From an uncultured bacterium (lineage in GTDB: Bacteria; Vulcanimicrobiota; CADAWZ01), in the NCBI GenBank assembly GCA_949288455.1, contig CASEKF010000042.1, positions 62,001 to 126,000 of the forward strand: a stretch of DNA of 64,000 bases, given 5' to 3'. Every line of letters begins with the position of its first letter. Position 1 is the first letter of the stretch. Shown one piece after another: positions 53,242 to 62,287 of this stretch. The notes beneath the pieces are model-generated. The model saw nothing but the letters and a program-made list of their open reading frames with translations. It made no database searches and was not told where the DNA came from. Made by a program: the position numbers and the translations under genes.

Positions 53242-54777
53242 GTGCTGAGAAAAACTTTAAATTCTCTAATTGCGGTAGCTTTGTTTATTTCGCTGCTGTC
53301 CGGATATGCCTTTGCTCTTAATAAGAAAGAGATTGTCATACTCCATACGAACGATATTCATGGAAGAGTATTTCCCTTCTATGACAAAAAATCCCAATCA
53401 TATATTGGCGGAACGACTAATTTGGCGACTAAAATAGCCGAGATGAGACTTATTTACGGTAAAGATAACGTTTTGCTTTTAGACGCAGGGGATATGTCTC
53501 AGGGAACTCCGGTCTCTAACATTTTTTACGGAGATCCTATCACTGATTATATGAATTATGTGCAGTATGATTGCTCCACTTTCGGAAACCATGAATTCGA
53601 TTGGGATAAGGAGCAGCTAGTTCGTCAAGTAGAAAGACGAAAATTCCCTATGGTTTGCGCAAATTTAGTCGATAAAAATACGGGTAAAACTCCCGATTTT
53701 GCAAAACCTTATATTATTGTTGAAAAAGCTGGAATGAAGATAGGAATTATCGGTCTTGCCACTCCGTCTACTCCCAAGATGTGTTTCCCTAAAAACGTTG
53801 AAGATTTCAAATTCTTGGATCCCGTAGAGGCTGTCAATAAATATAAAGCTGAACTGCAGAAGCAAGGCGTAAAGGTTATAGGCATAGTTTCTCATAACGG
53901 TTACGAAGAAGAGAAAGAGATGGCTCAAAAACTTAGCGGAATAGATTTTATAGTAGGCGGCCATAGTCATACGGTAGTTCCCAATCCTGAGCTTGTCAAT
54001 GGAATCCCGGTGCTTCAGGCCGGAGATTGGGGCAGATATCTCGGGTTTGCCCAGCTTGAAATTGACGCCGATACAGGCAAACTTCTTTCTTTTAAAGGAA
54101 GACTGATTCCTATAACCAGTTACGACGTAAAGCTTCATGAAGATCTTATGACTTATGAAAATAAGGTCAAAGAGATTATGAGCGAAGTTATCGGGGAGAT
54201 TTCTGCGGACGCGTCCAATCAGAGAACGAGGAAGGATTCCGCGACTACTTCGGTAGGCGACATAATGACCGATATAATTAAAGAGATCACCGGATCTGAC
54301 ATAGCTATCTGCAATACTCACGGTTTAAGAGCCAGTTTAACTAAGGGACCTATAACTAGAGAAGCTTTATTCTATGTGCTTCCTTTTGACAATACTTTAA
54401 TGACATTCGACGTTAAAGGTTCCGATTTAAAGAAAATTATCGAGTATTATATCGATCGTCCTTCGTATTCTCAGATATCAGGAGTCACGGCCGAATATGA
54501 TTCTTCCAGACCTTTTGGCGACAGAGTCGTTAATATCAAAGTCAACGGTCAGCCTTTAGTTCCCGATAAAACCTATAAAATAGGAACTATAGACTTTTTG
54601 TACAGCGTCTCGCAAGATTGTCCTGAAATTCAAAAAGCCGTTAATGTACAGTATGGCAAATTTCTCCGCGACGAGGTAGACGCTTATATTACAAAGAATA
54701 AGAAAGTAATAGTGCCGGAAGAAATTAGAATTAAAGTGCTTAAAGGCGATTCTCCCGGAGAAAGAAAAAGACAGTAA
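53242..54777 (+). CDS. Exported 5'-nucleotidase/UshA-type metallophosphatase
   Basis: 511 aa from GTG 53242 (GGACATTAAAAA before). Signal peptide MLRKTLNSLIAVALFISLLS, cut near AFA-LN. Metallophosphoesterase motifs ILHTNDIHGRV, LDAGDMSQGTP, FGNHEFDW, VGGHSHTVV are followed by the C-terminal nucleotidase domain (ICNTHGLRASLTKGPITREAL, FYVLPFDNTL). It removes phosphate from nucleotides in the periplasm, feeding salvage, in line with the phosphorylase and deaminase genes elsewhere. A long hairpin follows. Confidence 0.95.
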   Translation: MLRKTLNSLIAVALFISLLSGYAFALNKKEIVILHTNDIHGRVFPFYDKKSQSYIGGTTNLATKIAEMRLIYGKDNVLLLDAGDMSQGTPVSNIFYGDPITDYMNYVQYDCSTFGNHEFDWDKEQLVRQVERRKFPMVCANLVDKNTGKTPDFAKPYIIVEKAGMKIGIIGLATPSTPKMCFPKNVEDFKFLDPVEAVNKYKAELQKQGVKVIGIVSHNGYEEEKEMAQKLSGIDFIVGGHSHTVVPNPELVNGIPVLQAGDWGRYLGFAQLEIDADTGKLLSFKGRLIPITSYDVKLHEDLMTYENKVKEIMSEVIGEISADASNQRTRKDSATTSVGDIMTDIIKEITGSDIAICNTHGLRASLTKGPITREALFYVLPFDNTLMTFDVKGSDLKKIIEYYIDRPSYSQISGVTAEYDSSRPFGDRVVNIKVNGQPLVPDKTYKIGTIDFLYSVSQDCPEIQKAVNVQYGKFLRDEVDAYITKNKKVIVPEEIRIKVLKGDSPGERKRQ

Positions 54778-54854
54778 TTCTGTTTGAAAGATTTGTTTCA
54801 GCCGTTTTTTCCGGTTTCGCTAAATAGATTCCTGATTCAAGCGGCGTAAATATG

Positions 54855-54911
54855 GCTATGAAGCAATGGCCGCAAGTCATTAAGATGATCTTGCGGCCAT
54901 TGCTTCATAGC
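54855..54911 (+). terminator. Long perfect hairpin after the nucleotidase gene
   Basis: 22-bp perfect stem (54855-54876 with 54890-54911), loop 13, no U-run. Likely an RNA-end stabiliser or terminator helper rather than a classic terminator. Confidence 0.55.
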
Positions 54912-54991
54912 AGACGCTGTTGGTTCTCGGCTCCGTGTAGAGGATTGTCCGGCGTTTTGACGTCTAGGCGAAAAATAAGGAGGGATATTTA

Positions 54992-55753
54992 ATGAAAACG
55001 TATGAGATTTATTTCAGCCCCACTGGGGGAACTCAAAAAGCTGCCGATATATTAACCTGCGCTTTATCGGACGATATTGTTAGAGTCGATCTGATTAACT
55101 CTAAAATTGATTTGAGCGCGATCGCTCCGAAGCGTGACGATTGTGTCGTTATTGCCTCTCCGTCTTACGGCGGTCGAGTTCCAAGGATAGTTTCTGAACG
55201 TTTGGCGTCCGTTAAAGGCGGCGAGGCTCGCTCCGTTTTGCTTTGCGTTTATGGAAATCGCGCTTATGACGACACTCTGCTGGAAATGTCGGATATCGCT
55301 AAGAGGGCCGGATTTAGGGTTGTCGGAGCCGTAGCTGCGGTTGCGGAACATTCTATCGCCAGACAGTTCGCTTCCGGCAGACCGGACGAAGAGGATTCTC
55401 GGAAACTTGGCGAATTTGCGCGGAAGATCCGCGTCAAACTCTCAGGCGGCGACTGTACGGAGCCTGTTATTCCGGGTAATCGTCCTTACAAAAGTTCTAT
55501 CGGGGTCGGTTTAGTTCCAAAGCCGTCTAAAGAGTGCGTTAAGTGCGGCGCATGCGCTAATGCTTGTCCCGTTCGGGCGATAGATTTGGACGATCCGAAA
55601 AAGATAAATGAAGCAGCGTGCATATCTTGCATGCGCTGCGTTTCAGTTTGTCCTTATTCTGCCAGAAAACTTAATTCAGCCGATCTTATAGCCGTAGACG
55701 TTATGTTGAAAGCAGTTTGTTCGAAGAGGAAAGACTGCGAATTATTTTTGTAA
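54992..55753 (+). CDS. EFR1-type flavodoxin-ferredoxin protein
   Basis: 253 aa with AAGGAGG before the ATG. An N-terminal flavodoxin-like half (YFSPTGGTQKAADIL, SPSYGGRVPRIV, LLCVYGNRAYDDTL) is fused to a C-terminal two-cluster ferredoxin: CVKCGACANACPVRAI and CISCMRCVSVCPYSARK. This is the EFR1 layout, an electron carrier of anaerobes that can pass electrons between flavin and [4Fe-4S] clusters. Partner oxidoreductases are not identified, but two flavoprotein genes lie 1.2-1.8 kb downstream. Confidence 0.92.
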   Translation: MKTYEIYFSPTGGTQKAADILTCALSDDIVRVDLINSKIDLSAIAPKRDDCVVIASPSYGGRVPRIVSERLASVKGGEARSVLLCVYGNRAYDDTLLEMSDIAKRAGFRVVGAVAAVAEHSIARQFASGRPDEEDSRKLGEFARKIRVKLSGGDCTEPVIPGNRPYKSSIGVGLVPKPSKECVKCGACANACPVRAIDLDDPKKINEAACISCMRCVSVCPYSARKLNSADLIAVDVMLKAVCSKRKDCELFL

Positions 55754-55924
55754 CCGAACGAAATATTAAATATTTAAATACGGATAGGCGTTAAGTAGTA
55801 TTTGCCCTTTCTTATGAGATTAGACTCGTTTAAATATTTGCAATCTTTTAATGTCGGACTGGTTTTATAGTTTGAGAGATTATATAATGATAAAAGAAAT
55901 TTCATATAGACAGGAGCTTAGATA

Positions 55925-56926
55925 ATGGACTGGAATAGTTTTAGGTTCGTCGATCTATTCGCCGGGATGGGCGGAATCAGATTAGGCTTTGAATCTGTCG
56001 GCGGTAATTGTGTCTTTTCCTCAGAATTTGACGAAGACGCTTGCAAAACGTATGAAGCAAATTTCGGAGAACGTCCGTCCGGAGATATAACAAAAATAGA
56101 TGCGAAAACTATTCCTGATTTTGATATTCTGTTAGGCGGTTTTCCTTGTCAAGCTTTTTCTATTATCGGTAAAAAAGAAGGATTTGCCAACGAGACTTGC
56201 GGAACCCTGTTTTTCGAAATAGAAAGAATATTGAAAGAGAAGCGACCTCCCGCTTTTATGCTTGAAAACGTAAGAAATTTAACGGCGCATGATAATGGAA
56301 AAACATTTATAATTATTAAAGAGCATCTTGAAAATTTGGGCTATCATGTGCATGCAAAAGTACTGAACGCTTTAGATTATGGCGTGCCGCAGAAAAGAGA
56401 GCGAATCGTCATCGTTGGATTTAAGGATAACGTTGATTTTTCATTTCCGAATCCGGTTCCGGAATCAGAGAGAACAACTCTCAAAGATATTCTGGAGAAA
56501 GAGGTGGATAAAAAATATTATGTGCGGGACGCCATTCTGGAGTCCCGAATAAAAAGATTAAGAGATAAAAATTATCCAAAGCCGTATATTTCTCACGAAA
56601 ATATGTCCGGTTCGATTACCCCTCACTCATATTCATCAGCGTTAAGGGCCGGGGCGTCAGCCAATTATCTTCTTATAAACGATGTTCGCAGACCAACCGA
56701 ACGTGAGCTTTTGAGAATTCAGGGATTTCCCGAGAGCTTTAAGATTGTCGTTTCGTATGGCAAGATTAAAAAACAGACGGGAAATTCTGTTGCTGTGCCG
56801 GTAATAAAAGCCGTCGCGCGAGAAATGCTTTCCGCGTTAAAGAAGTTTTCGGAGAAGGGAGGTCAAGCGGACCTAAAATCGACCGAGTTTGAGAGACTCC
56901 AAATATCTTCTACTTATGGATGTTAA
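55925..56926 (+). CDS. DNA C5-cytosine methyltransferase
   Basis: 333 aa. Motif I VDLFAGMGGIRLGFES, motif IV GGFPCQAFSIIGKK (catalytic Cys), motif VI LENVRNLTAHD, motif VIII VPQKRERIVIVGF, motif IX RPTERELLRIQGFP and motif X QTGNSVAVPV are all present, so it should be active. The target-recognition segment lies about residues 190-255. It methylates cytosine at C5 within a short DNA site. No cognate restriction or Vsr gene is adjacent, so it seems an orphan. A TATAAT at 55883-55888 is a possible -10. Confidence 0.96.
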   Translation: MDWNSFRFVDLFAGMGGIRLGFESVGGNCVFSSEFDEDACKTYEANFGERPSGDITKIDAKTIPDFDILLGGFPCQAFSIIGKKEGFANETCGTLFFEIERILKEKRPPAFMLENVRNLTAHDNGKTFIIIKEHLENLGYHVHAKVLNALDYGVPQKRERIVIVGFKDNVDFSFPNPVPESERTTLKDILEKEVDKKYYVRDAILESRIKRLRDKNYPKPYISHENMSGSITPHSYSSALRAGASANYLLINDVRRPTERELLRIQGFPESFKIVVSYGKIKKQTGNSVAVPVIKAVAREMLSALKKFSEKGGQADLKSTEFERLQISSTYGC

Positions 56927-56958
56927 ATAAATAAAGAAGCAAAGGAGAAATTCATGAA

Positions 56959-57498
56959 ATGCGTATTTTGATAATTGAGAGCAGTCCTCACAAACGCGGC
57001 TCTTCCAATATGTTGGCAGATCGCTTTATCGATGGAGCGAAAGAAGCGGGACATAAAGTTGAAATATTTGACGCGGCTCGCGCGGATATTCATCCCTGTC
57101 TTGGCTGCGACGCTTGCGGTATGGCGGGCCCTTGTTCCCAAAAGGACGATATGATGATTCTTAGGGACAATCTTTTAGAGAGCGATATGGCCGTTTTTGT
57201 CACTCCTCTTTATTATTTCGGCATGTCGGCGCAATTAAAAATGGTCGTCGATCGTTTTTATAGTTTTACGGGAACGCTTGCTTCCCGCAAGCTGAAAACC
57301 GCGCTTATCGCCGCTTCTTGGGATAATAAGGACTGGACAATGAAGGAACTTGCGGCCCATTATCAGACGTTGTGCAAATACATGAATTTTCAGGATCAAG
57401 GAATGATTCTTGGAACCGGCTGCGGCTCGGTATATATGACGGAACATAGTCCTTTTTTAGAAAAGGCTTATACATTTGGAAGATCCTTAAAAGGATAA
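56959..57498 (+). CDS. NADPH-dependent FMN reductase family protein
   Basis: 179 aa. IIESSPHKRGSSNMLADRF is the flavodoxin-like phosphate loop, then CLGCDACGMAGPCSQKDDM (four Cys, typical of iron-sulfur flavoprotein-like members) and FVTPLYYFGMSAQLKMVVD. It would bind FMN and possibly reduce quinones or another acceptor. The ATG at 56959 is chosen; an ATG five bases before is in another frame and stops after five codons. It begins 32 bp after the methyltransferase gene. Confidence 0.9.
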   Translation: MRILIIESSPHKRGSSNMLADRFIDGAKEAGHKVEIFDAARADIHPCLGCDACGMAGPCSQKDDMMILRDNLLESDMAVFVTPLYYFGMSAQLKMVVDRFYSFTGTLASRKLKTALIAASWDNKDWTMKELAAHYQTLCKYMNFQDQGMILGTGCGSVYMTEHSPFLEKAYTFGRSLKG

Positions 57499-57532
57499 GA
57501 CAAAGATTTAGAGGTTATAAGGAGGTTATTTT

Positions 57533-58009
57533 ATGAACGCTTTAGTAGCTTATTTTTCAGCCGGAGGAGCGACCGCCGGAGCGGCGAAAATTTTGGCGAG
57601 GGCCTCGGGAGCGGCTCTTTACGAGATTAGACCCGCCGTTCCCTATACTGACGCGGATCTGAATTGGACTGATAAAAATTCGCGCAGCAGCGTGGAGATG
57701 AACGATAAAGCTTCTCGGCCGGCTCTTGCTGATAAAAATGCTCCCGTTGCAGAGCATGACGTAATTTTCCTCGGTTTTCCGATTTGGTGGTATAAAGCTC
57801 CTACGATTATCAATACTTTTCTGGAAAGCTATGATTTTACCGGTAAAACTATCGTGCTTTTCGCGACTTCTGGCGGCAGCGGTCTTGGAAGTTCGGCGGC
57901 CGGTCTGAAAGACAGCGCTCCCGGAGCCAAAATAATGGACGGACTGCTCCTCAACGGTCCTAGAAACGAAGAGGAACTAAAGGAATGGGTATCGAGTTTA
58001 AAAATTTGA
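57533..58009 (+). CDS. Flavodoxin
   Basis: 158 aa, with AAGGAGG before the ATG. ALVAYFSAGGATAGAAKIL is the FMN phosphate loop (usually SxTG), FLGFPIWWYKAPTIINTFLE is the isoalloxazine segment and VLFATSGGSGLGSS the second loop. It is of the long-chain type seen in anaerobes and would replace ferredoxin as an electron carrier. A hairpin follows 15 bp after the stop. Confidence 0.92.
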   Translation: MNALVAYFSAGGATAGAAKILARASGAALYEIRPAVPYTDADLNWTDKNSRSSVEMNDKASRPALADKNAPVAEHDVIFLGFPIWWYKAPTIINTFLESYDFTGKTIVLFATSGGSGLGSSAAGLKDSAPGAKIMDGLLLNGPRNEEELKEWVSSLKI

Positions 58010-58023
58010 GATACTTTGATATG

Positions 58024-58068
58024 AAATATGCGGAATCAGCTGATTCTGTTTTAACGTTTCGCATATTT
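58024..58068 (+). terminator. Terminator after the flavodoxin gene
   Basis: AAATATGCG at 58024-58032 pairs with CGCATATTT at 58060-58068 and is followed by more T. The loop contains the perfect 14-bp palindrome GAATCAGCTGATTC at 58033-58046. Confidence 0.65.
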
Positions 58069-58070
58069 TT

Positions 58071-58811
58071 GAGGGCAATGGAATTTGATAACGCTCTGAA
58101 CGGTCGGAATTCTTGAAGGAGCGGCAAAGCGAGTCGAGTTGAAATTTACTTAAGACGACAGCTTTTATTCGGATGAGTTGTGCGCTTCGTAAATATTAGT
58201 AGGCGCAGCTCGGCGCAACAATCAGCCGTTACGGCGGAAAAGCTATGTCCGATCCGAGGGCAATAAAGCTATTTAAATGCGGCGATTTAAAAATAAGGCG
58301 GGATCGATAGTCGTTCTCGCTCGTTTTTTTATTACTGAGTTTCTAGCGATATGAATAGAGTTTTAGCGGTATGCGCAAACACATTGCGGTATGACTATTT
58401 TTCTTTTTCTATACTTCGATATATTTGGGAATTTCAGCCTTGTATGCGACAAGCGGTTGCATGAGACAAAGACGCTTCCCAAGCAAACTGTTAACGGCAT
58501 CGTAACGCAGTTCTTAAAGCGGATATTTGTCTAGAAGCAAGCTTCTCTTGAAAAACGGCTTCAAAAAACGCTTGCTTTGCGTCCGCCGAAGCGAAGTTCG
58601 TAAACGGCGTTTATCCGAATGTTGAACGCGCTTTGGAGCGTAGTTTCGAACGTTTTTCGGAATAAGAACTGGAACCGGTTTTGTAATCGTTCGAAAGATT
58701 TGCCGTTTCTATTTTATATTAAATTGCCTGATAATAAAATTCCCTCTGAAATCCGAGACAAAGACACATTTATATCGTCCCTGTTTAGTAGTATCTTTGG
58801 AGCATATTTTC
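58071..58811. other. 740-bp intergenic region of higher GC, possible decayed sequence
   Basis: No supported gene, tRNA or riboswitch. Base composition is closer to coding DNA than other gaps here, with short fragments on both strands but no frame of useful length and no Shine-Dalgarno. It may be remains of a decayed gene. It must also hold the promoter of the ABC transporter gene at 58812. Confidence 0.35.
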
Positions 58812-60548
58812 ATGACAACGATTTTAAACTTCCTAAAGCCGTATAAATTGCTTTGCTTTTTTACGCTGCTCGTTATGTTCGTGGACGTAGCGGGAAGTTT
58901 GCTGATCCCTACGATTATGGCCAAGATGATAGACGCCGGCATTGAAGGAAAAGACGTAAGTTATATGATCCAAAGCGGGAAAATCATGTTAATCGTAGCT
59001 ATTATTTCCGGTTTAAGCGCGTTGTTGGGGAGCTATCTCGCCGCGACTCTTTCTTCTAAGCTTGGCAGAGATATGCGGAAAGCGATATACGGCAAATCTC
59101 TTGAATTTTCGTCTTATGACTTTGAACGGTTTGGAACCGGCTCTATGATTACTCGTACTATGAATGACGTAAATATCGTTCAGCAAAGCGCAGTATGGCT
59201 TATTCAAATGGTTTTGCCTGTCCCCGCCGTTTGCGTATCAGGCGTAGTTATGGCGTTTATAATCGACGCTTCGATGGGTTTCTTGCTGATTGGAGCTATC
59301 GTAGCTATTATGTCGCTGTCGGTTTTTATTACTCGTAAAGCCTCGTTGATTTTCGATATGCTTCAAAAATTCCTTGATAAAATGAATGTTTTGCTTCGGG
59401 AAAACATTTCCGGCGTTCGAGTTATCCGCGCTTTTAATAAAGAAAAATATGAGGAAAAGAGAATGAGAAAATCTTTTGAAGATTACGCGGAGTCCGCGAT
59501 TAGAGCAAATCGTCTGTTTGCCGCTTTGGAGAGTTTCGCTCTGTTTGCCGTTAATTTTCTTTTCGTAATTATTCTTTGGCTGGGAGGAAATCGGATCGGA
59601 ATAGGACTTATGGAAATTGGCGATATAGTCGCTTTAGCGCAATACGTCGCTATTATATCTTTTTATATAATGATGGCTCAAATGGTAATGATAATGATGC
59701 CAAGGGCGATTATTTGCGTTCGTAGAATTTTGGAGCCTCTTTCCCGTACGCCGGAAATTAAAGACGGAAATATGTCTCTTGATACAAGTATGGAACCAAC
59801 GGAAGAAGTCGTCAGTTTTCAAAAAGTAAGTTTTCGTTTTGCGGACGCTGACGAAAACGTTTTGGAAAATTTGAATTTTAAATGTAAAAAAGGAGAAACT
59901 ACGGCGATTATTGGCGGTACGGGAAGCGGAAAATCTACGATCGCCAAATTGATTTTGAGATTTCACGACGCTACTTCCGGCGCAATTTTGCTTAAAGGCA
60001 AAGATATTAAGAATTTAACGCAGAGAGAATTGAGAGAACATGTTTCTTACGTTCCTCAAAAAGTATGGCTTTTTTCAGGCGCTATTGCGGACAATTTGAC
60101 GCATGGAAGCGAACCTGCGGACGAATACCGGATAAAACGAGCTTTATCCGCAGCTCAGGCCGAATTTGTATACGATCTGCCGGACGGCATTTATTCCCGA
60201 GTCTCTCAGGGAGGAGCAAATTTTTCCGGAGGACAAAAACAGAGACTTTCAATAGCTAGAGCTCTTTCCAAAAAAGCCGATATGTATATTTTTGACGATA
60301 GTTTTTCCGCTTTGGATTTTAAAACTGACGCGGCTTTGAGAAAAGCTCTTGCGGAAGAAACGAAAGATGCCGCGGTTCTTATTATCTCGCAGCGAATCAA
60401 CGCGATTATTAACGCCGATCAGATAGTCGTCTTAGAAGAAGGTAAAATCGTTGGAATCGGCAATCATGATTTTCTAACGAAGAACTGCCGGGTTTATCAA
60501 GATATTGCGAAATCTCAAATGGCGGGGCAGCCTTTTGAGGGCGGCTAA
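58812..60548 (+). CDS. ABC exporter half-transporter with degenerate nucleotide site
   Basis: 578 aa from ATG 58812 (GGAG ten bases before). Six membrane helices in residues 10-320, then an NBD: Walker A GGTGSGKST, Q-loop YVPQKVW, signature FSGGQKQRL, Walker B YIFDDSFSALD and switch ISQRINAI. Both catalytic residues are altered: Asp replaces the Walker B Glu and Gln replaces the switch His. That is the TM287/BmrC-like degenerate half of a heterodimeric multidrug-type exporter. The intact partner is at 62288. The two are separated by a metal-efflux cassette of about 1.7 kb. Confidence 0.95.
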   Translation: MTTILNFLKPYKLLCFFTLLVMFVDVAGSLLIPTIMAKMIDAGIEGKDVSYMIQSGKIMLIVAIISGLSALLGSYLAATLSSKLGRDMRKAIYGKSLEFSSYDFERFGTGSMITRTMNDVNIVQQSAVWLIQMVLPVPAVCVSGVVMAFIIDASMGFLLIGAIVAIMSLSVFITRKASLIFDMLQKFLDKMNVLLRENISGVRVIRAFNKEKYEEKRMRKSFEDYAESAIRANRLFAALESFALFAVNFLFVIILWLGGNRIGIGLMEIGDIVALAQYVAIISFYIMMAQMVMIMMPRAIICVRRILEPLSRTPEIKDGNMSLDTSMEPTEEVVSFQKVSFRFADADENVLENLNFKCKKGETTAIIGGTGSGKSTIAKLILRFHDATSGAILLKGKDIKNLTQRELREHVSYVPQKVWLFSGAIADNLTHGSEPADEYRIKRALSAAQAEFVYDLPDGIYSRVSQGGANFSGGQKQRLSIARALSKKADMYIFDDSFSALDFKTDAALRKALAEETKDAAVLIISQRINAIINADQIVVLEEGKIVGIGNHDFLTKNCRVYQDIAKSQMAGQPFEGG

Positions 60549-60637
60549 AACCGAGAATAAAGCTTTACTTTTAAGTTATTTAAGTATTTATTTAGAGAGC
60601 GGCGAAAATTAAGTGTCTTAATTGATTGTCATTTTTC

Positions 60638-60666
60638 TTGACAATCAGCAGAGGATGCTGTATAAT
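60638..60666 (+). promoter_or_regulatory. Promoter of the riboswitch-CDF gene, with overlapping inverted repeat
   Basis: TTGACA at 60638-60643, a 17-bp spacer ending in TG, and TATAAT at 60661-60666. Both boxes match consensus. An inverted repeat TGATTGTCA...TGACAATCA (60623-60647) overlaps the -35 box and could be a regulator site. Confidence 0.8.
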
Positions 60667-60675
60667 TTAAAGATT

Positions 60676-60790
60676 GTTTGCGCCGTATTGCGCCTTGCTT
60701 CAAGGCGCGAGATTGACGGTACAAACTGAGCAGGCGATGACTGAATAAGGCATAGGGCCGGGTCGCTCGGAGCGGCAGCAGATCGTTTTT
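60676..60790 (+). ncRNA. NiCo (czcD) riboswitch
   Basis: The leader contains the conserved czcD/NiCo elements TGAGCAGGCGATGA (60727-60740) and GCATAGGGCCGGG (60750-60762), followed by GAGCGGCAGCAG (60770-60781). A closing stem GTTTG..CCGT/ACGG..CAAAC and a perfect hairpin GCGCCTTG/CAAGGCGC (60690-60708) match the four-way junction layout. It ends in an intrinsic terminator and stands before a cation efflux gene, as expected. The class responds to Co2+, Ni2+ and, by later reports, Fe2+. Boundaries are approximate. Confidence 0.85.
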
Positions 60791-60792
60791 TG

Positions 60793-60831
60793 CGTCTGTG
60801 GGACAGTCGTATGTTCCACAGATGTTTTTTT
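60793..60831 (+). terminator. Riboswitch expression-platform terminator
   Basis: About 12-bp stem (TGTCTGTGGGAC-like, 60793-60804, with GTTCCACAGATG at 60813-60824), loop of 8, then seven T. Metal binding to the upstream aptamer would allow read-through into the CDF gene. Confidence 0.85.
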
Positions 60832-60922
60832 ATATTCGCTTAGGCAACAGATTCTCTCGAGCGGACGTTCATAAGAGAAATATCGCTGTCATTACTGGTG
60901 ACGAAATTTGGAGGATTCTTTT

Positions 60923-61852
60923 ATGACTATCAAACATGCAAAAACAAATAATTGCGATTCGCGACAGGTCAGCGAGGCGGCAATTATTAGGAATTTATCG
61001 TTGGTAAGCTTGATCGGTAACGTTATTCTTTTCGGATTCAAGTTGTTTGCCGGTATTGCGGGCAACTCCGGCGCAATGATCTCCGACGCGATCCATTCCT
61101 TATCCGATGTCTTCACCACATTGATTGCGTTGATCGGCGTTAATGTCTCCAAACGGGACGCGGATCATTCTCACCCGTATGGGCACGAGCGTCTGGAGTG
61201 CGTTGCGGCCTTGGCGCTCGGCATTGTGCTGTTTGTCACCGGAATCGGCGTAGGTAAGGCAGGTTTGGAAAATATCTTTTCGGGGAACTATGAAACCTTG
61301 ACTATTCCCGGTACAATTGCGCTGGCGGCGGCCATAATATCCATTTTGGGCAAAGAGGCCATGTACCGGTACGCTCGTTACTACGCTAAGCTGATCAATT
61401 CCGCCGCGTTTATGGCGGATGCCTGGCACCATCGTTCCGACGCCTTATCCTCCGTTGGTTCCCTGATCGGTATTGTCGGAGCTATGCTCGGATTCCCGGT
61501 TATGGATTCTGTGGCGAGCGTTGTGATCTGCATTTTTATAGTAAAAGCGGCTTATGACATTTCCAAGGACGCCTTTGCCAAGATGCTGGACACTTCCTGC
61601 GGCGAGGATTATGAGAAAAAACTGACGGAAGTTATATTGGCGCAAGAGGAGGTGCTTGGCGTAGATATGCTCCGTACCAGGATGTTCGGCAACAGGGTGT
61701 ATATCGACCTTGAAATATCGATGGACGGGGATAAATCTTTGCGTGAGGCTCATGACGTGGCTGAGCGTCTTCACAAAAGCGTTGAACAGAGATTTTCGGA
61801 TGTCAAACATATTATGATTCATGTAAATCCGTCGGATCTTGCCGCAAATTAA
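60923..61852 (+). CDS. Cation diffusion facilitator (CzcD-type) metal efflux transporter
   Basis: 309 aa from ATG 60923 with GGAGG ten bases before; a TTG five codons earlier is unlikely. ISDAIHSLSDVFTTLIALI near residue 53 and ADAWHHRSDALSSVGSLIG near 155 carry the zinc-site HxxxD pairs; YGHERLECVAALALGIVLF and a C-terminal cytoplasmic domain (YIDLEISMDGDKSLREAHDV) complete it. Exports divalent metals such as Zn, Co, Ni or Fe. Codon use (CTG, GCC, CGG, GGC) is unlike the AT-rich flanks, so this cassette was probably acquired, perhaps from a Clostridium-like donor. Confidence 0.96.
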   Translation: MTIKHAKTNNCDSRQVSEAAIIRNLSLVSLIGNVILFGFKLFAGIAGNSGAMISDAIHSLSDVFTTLIALIGVNVSKRDADHSHPYGHERLECVAALALGIVLFVTGIGVGKAGLENIFSGNYETLTIPGTIALAAAIISILGKEAMYRYARYYAKLINSAAFMADAWHHRSDALSSVGSLIGIVGAMLGFPVMDSVASVVICIFIVKAAYDISKDAFAKMLDTSCGEDYEKKLTEVILAQEEVLGVDMLRTRMFGNRVYIDLEISMDGDKSLREAHDVAERLHKSVEQRFSDVKHIMIHVNPSDLAAN

Positions 61853-62287
61853 GCGAAAAATCTTACGATTAGAGAATTCGCCTCTATTGTAGTTCGGTAC
61901 GGCTGTTTTCATGTCGTATTTTTAACGTAGAGCGGCATATATTTCCATTCCCTTTTTCAAATTAAAAGCCGGATCTTTTAAGATGTGTTCCGATAAATTA
62001 CAGGAGCCCGCGTTAATTTGCAATAAAACATTCAAATATTATTTGAAATTTAAGGCTTTTCTTGTTTTTGCTCTTGATTGATTTTAGTTTTATTTAGCAT
62101 AAAGACCGATCAATTAAACATAGTCTTAGTTCTAGTAGAATTTAGCTTGATGAATTGACTGCTTTGCGGTATCTTTTAAATAATATTGTCATCGGCAAGG
62201 CGAGACAGGAATACGGCACAGAGAATCTTGCGTAGATTTTTACGTTTTTATCGTATTTTGCGGCTTTGTAAGAACGGAAATAGACTA
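61853..62287. other. Intergenic region before the second ABC half, with a possible promoter
   Basis: About 430 bp, AT-rich from 62000 on. TTGACT at 62155-62160, a 16-bp spacer and TAAATA at 62177-62182 make a possible promoter for the transporter at 62288. No RNA gene or ORF of note. It may contain the right edge of the inserted metal-efflux cassette, but no target-site repeat was seen. Confidence 0.4.

Noticed and set aside
58071-58811. Possible tRNA genes or transposase remnants in the large gap
   Set aside because: No T-arm motif, CCA end, or transposase-like translation was found.
58619-58846. 75-aa plus-strand frame before the ABC gene
   Set aside because: It overlaps the true ABC start, has no ribosome site and no family resemblance.
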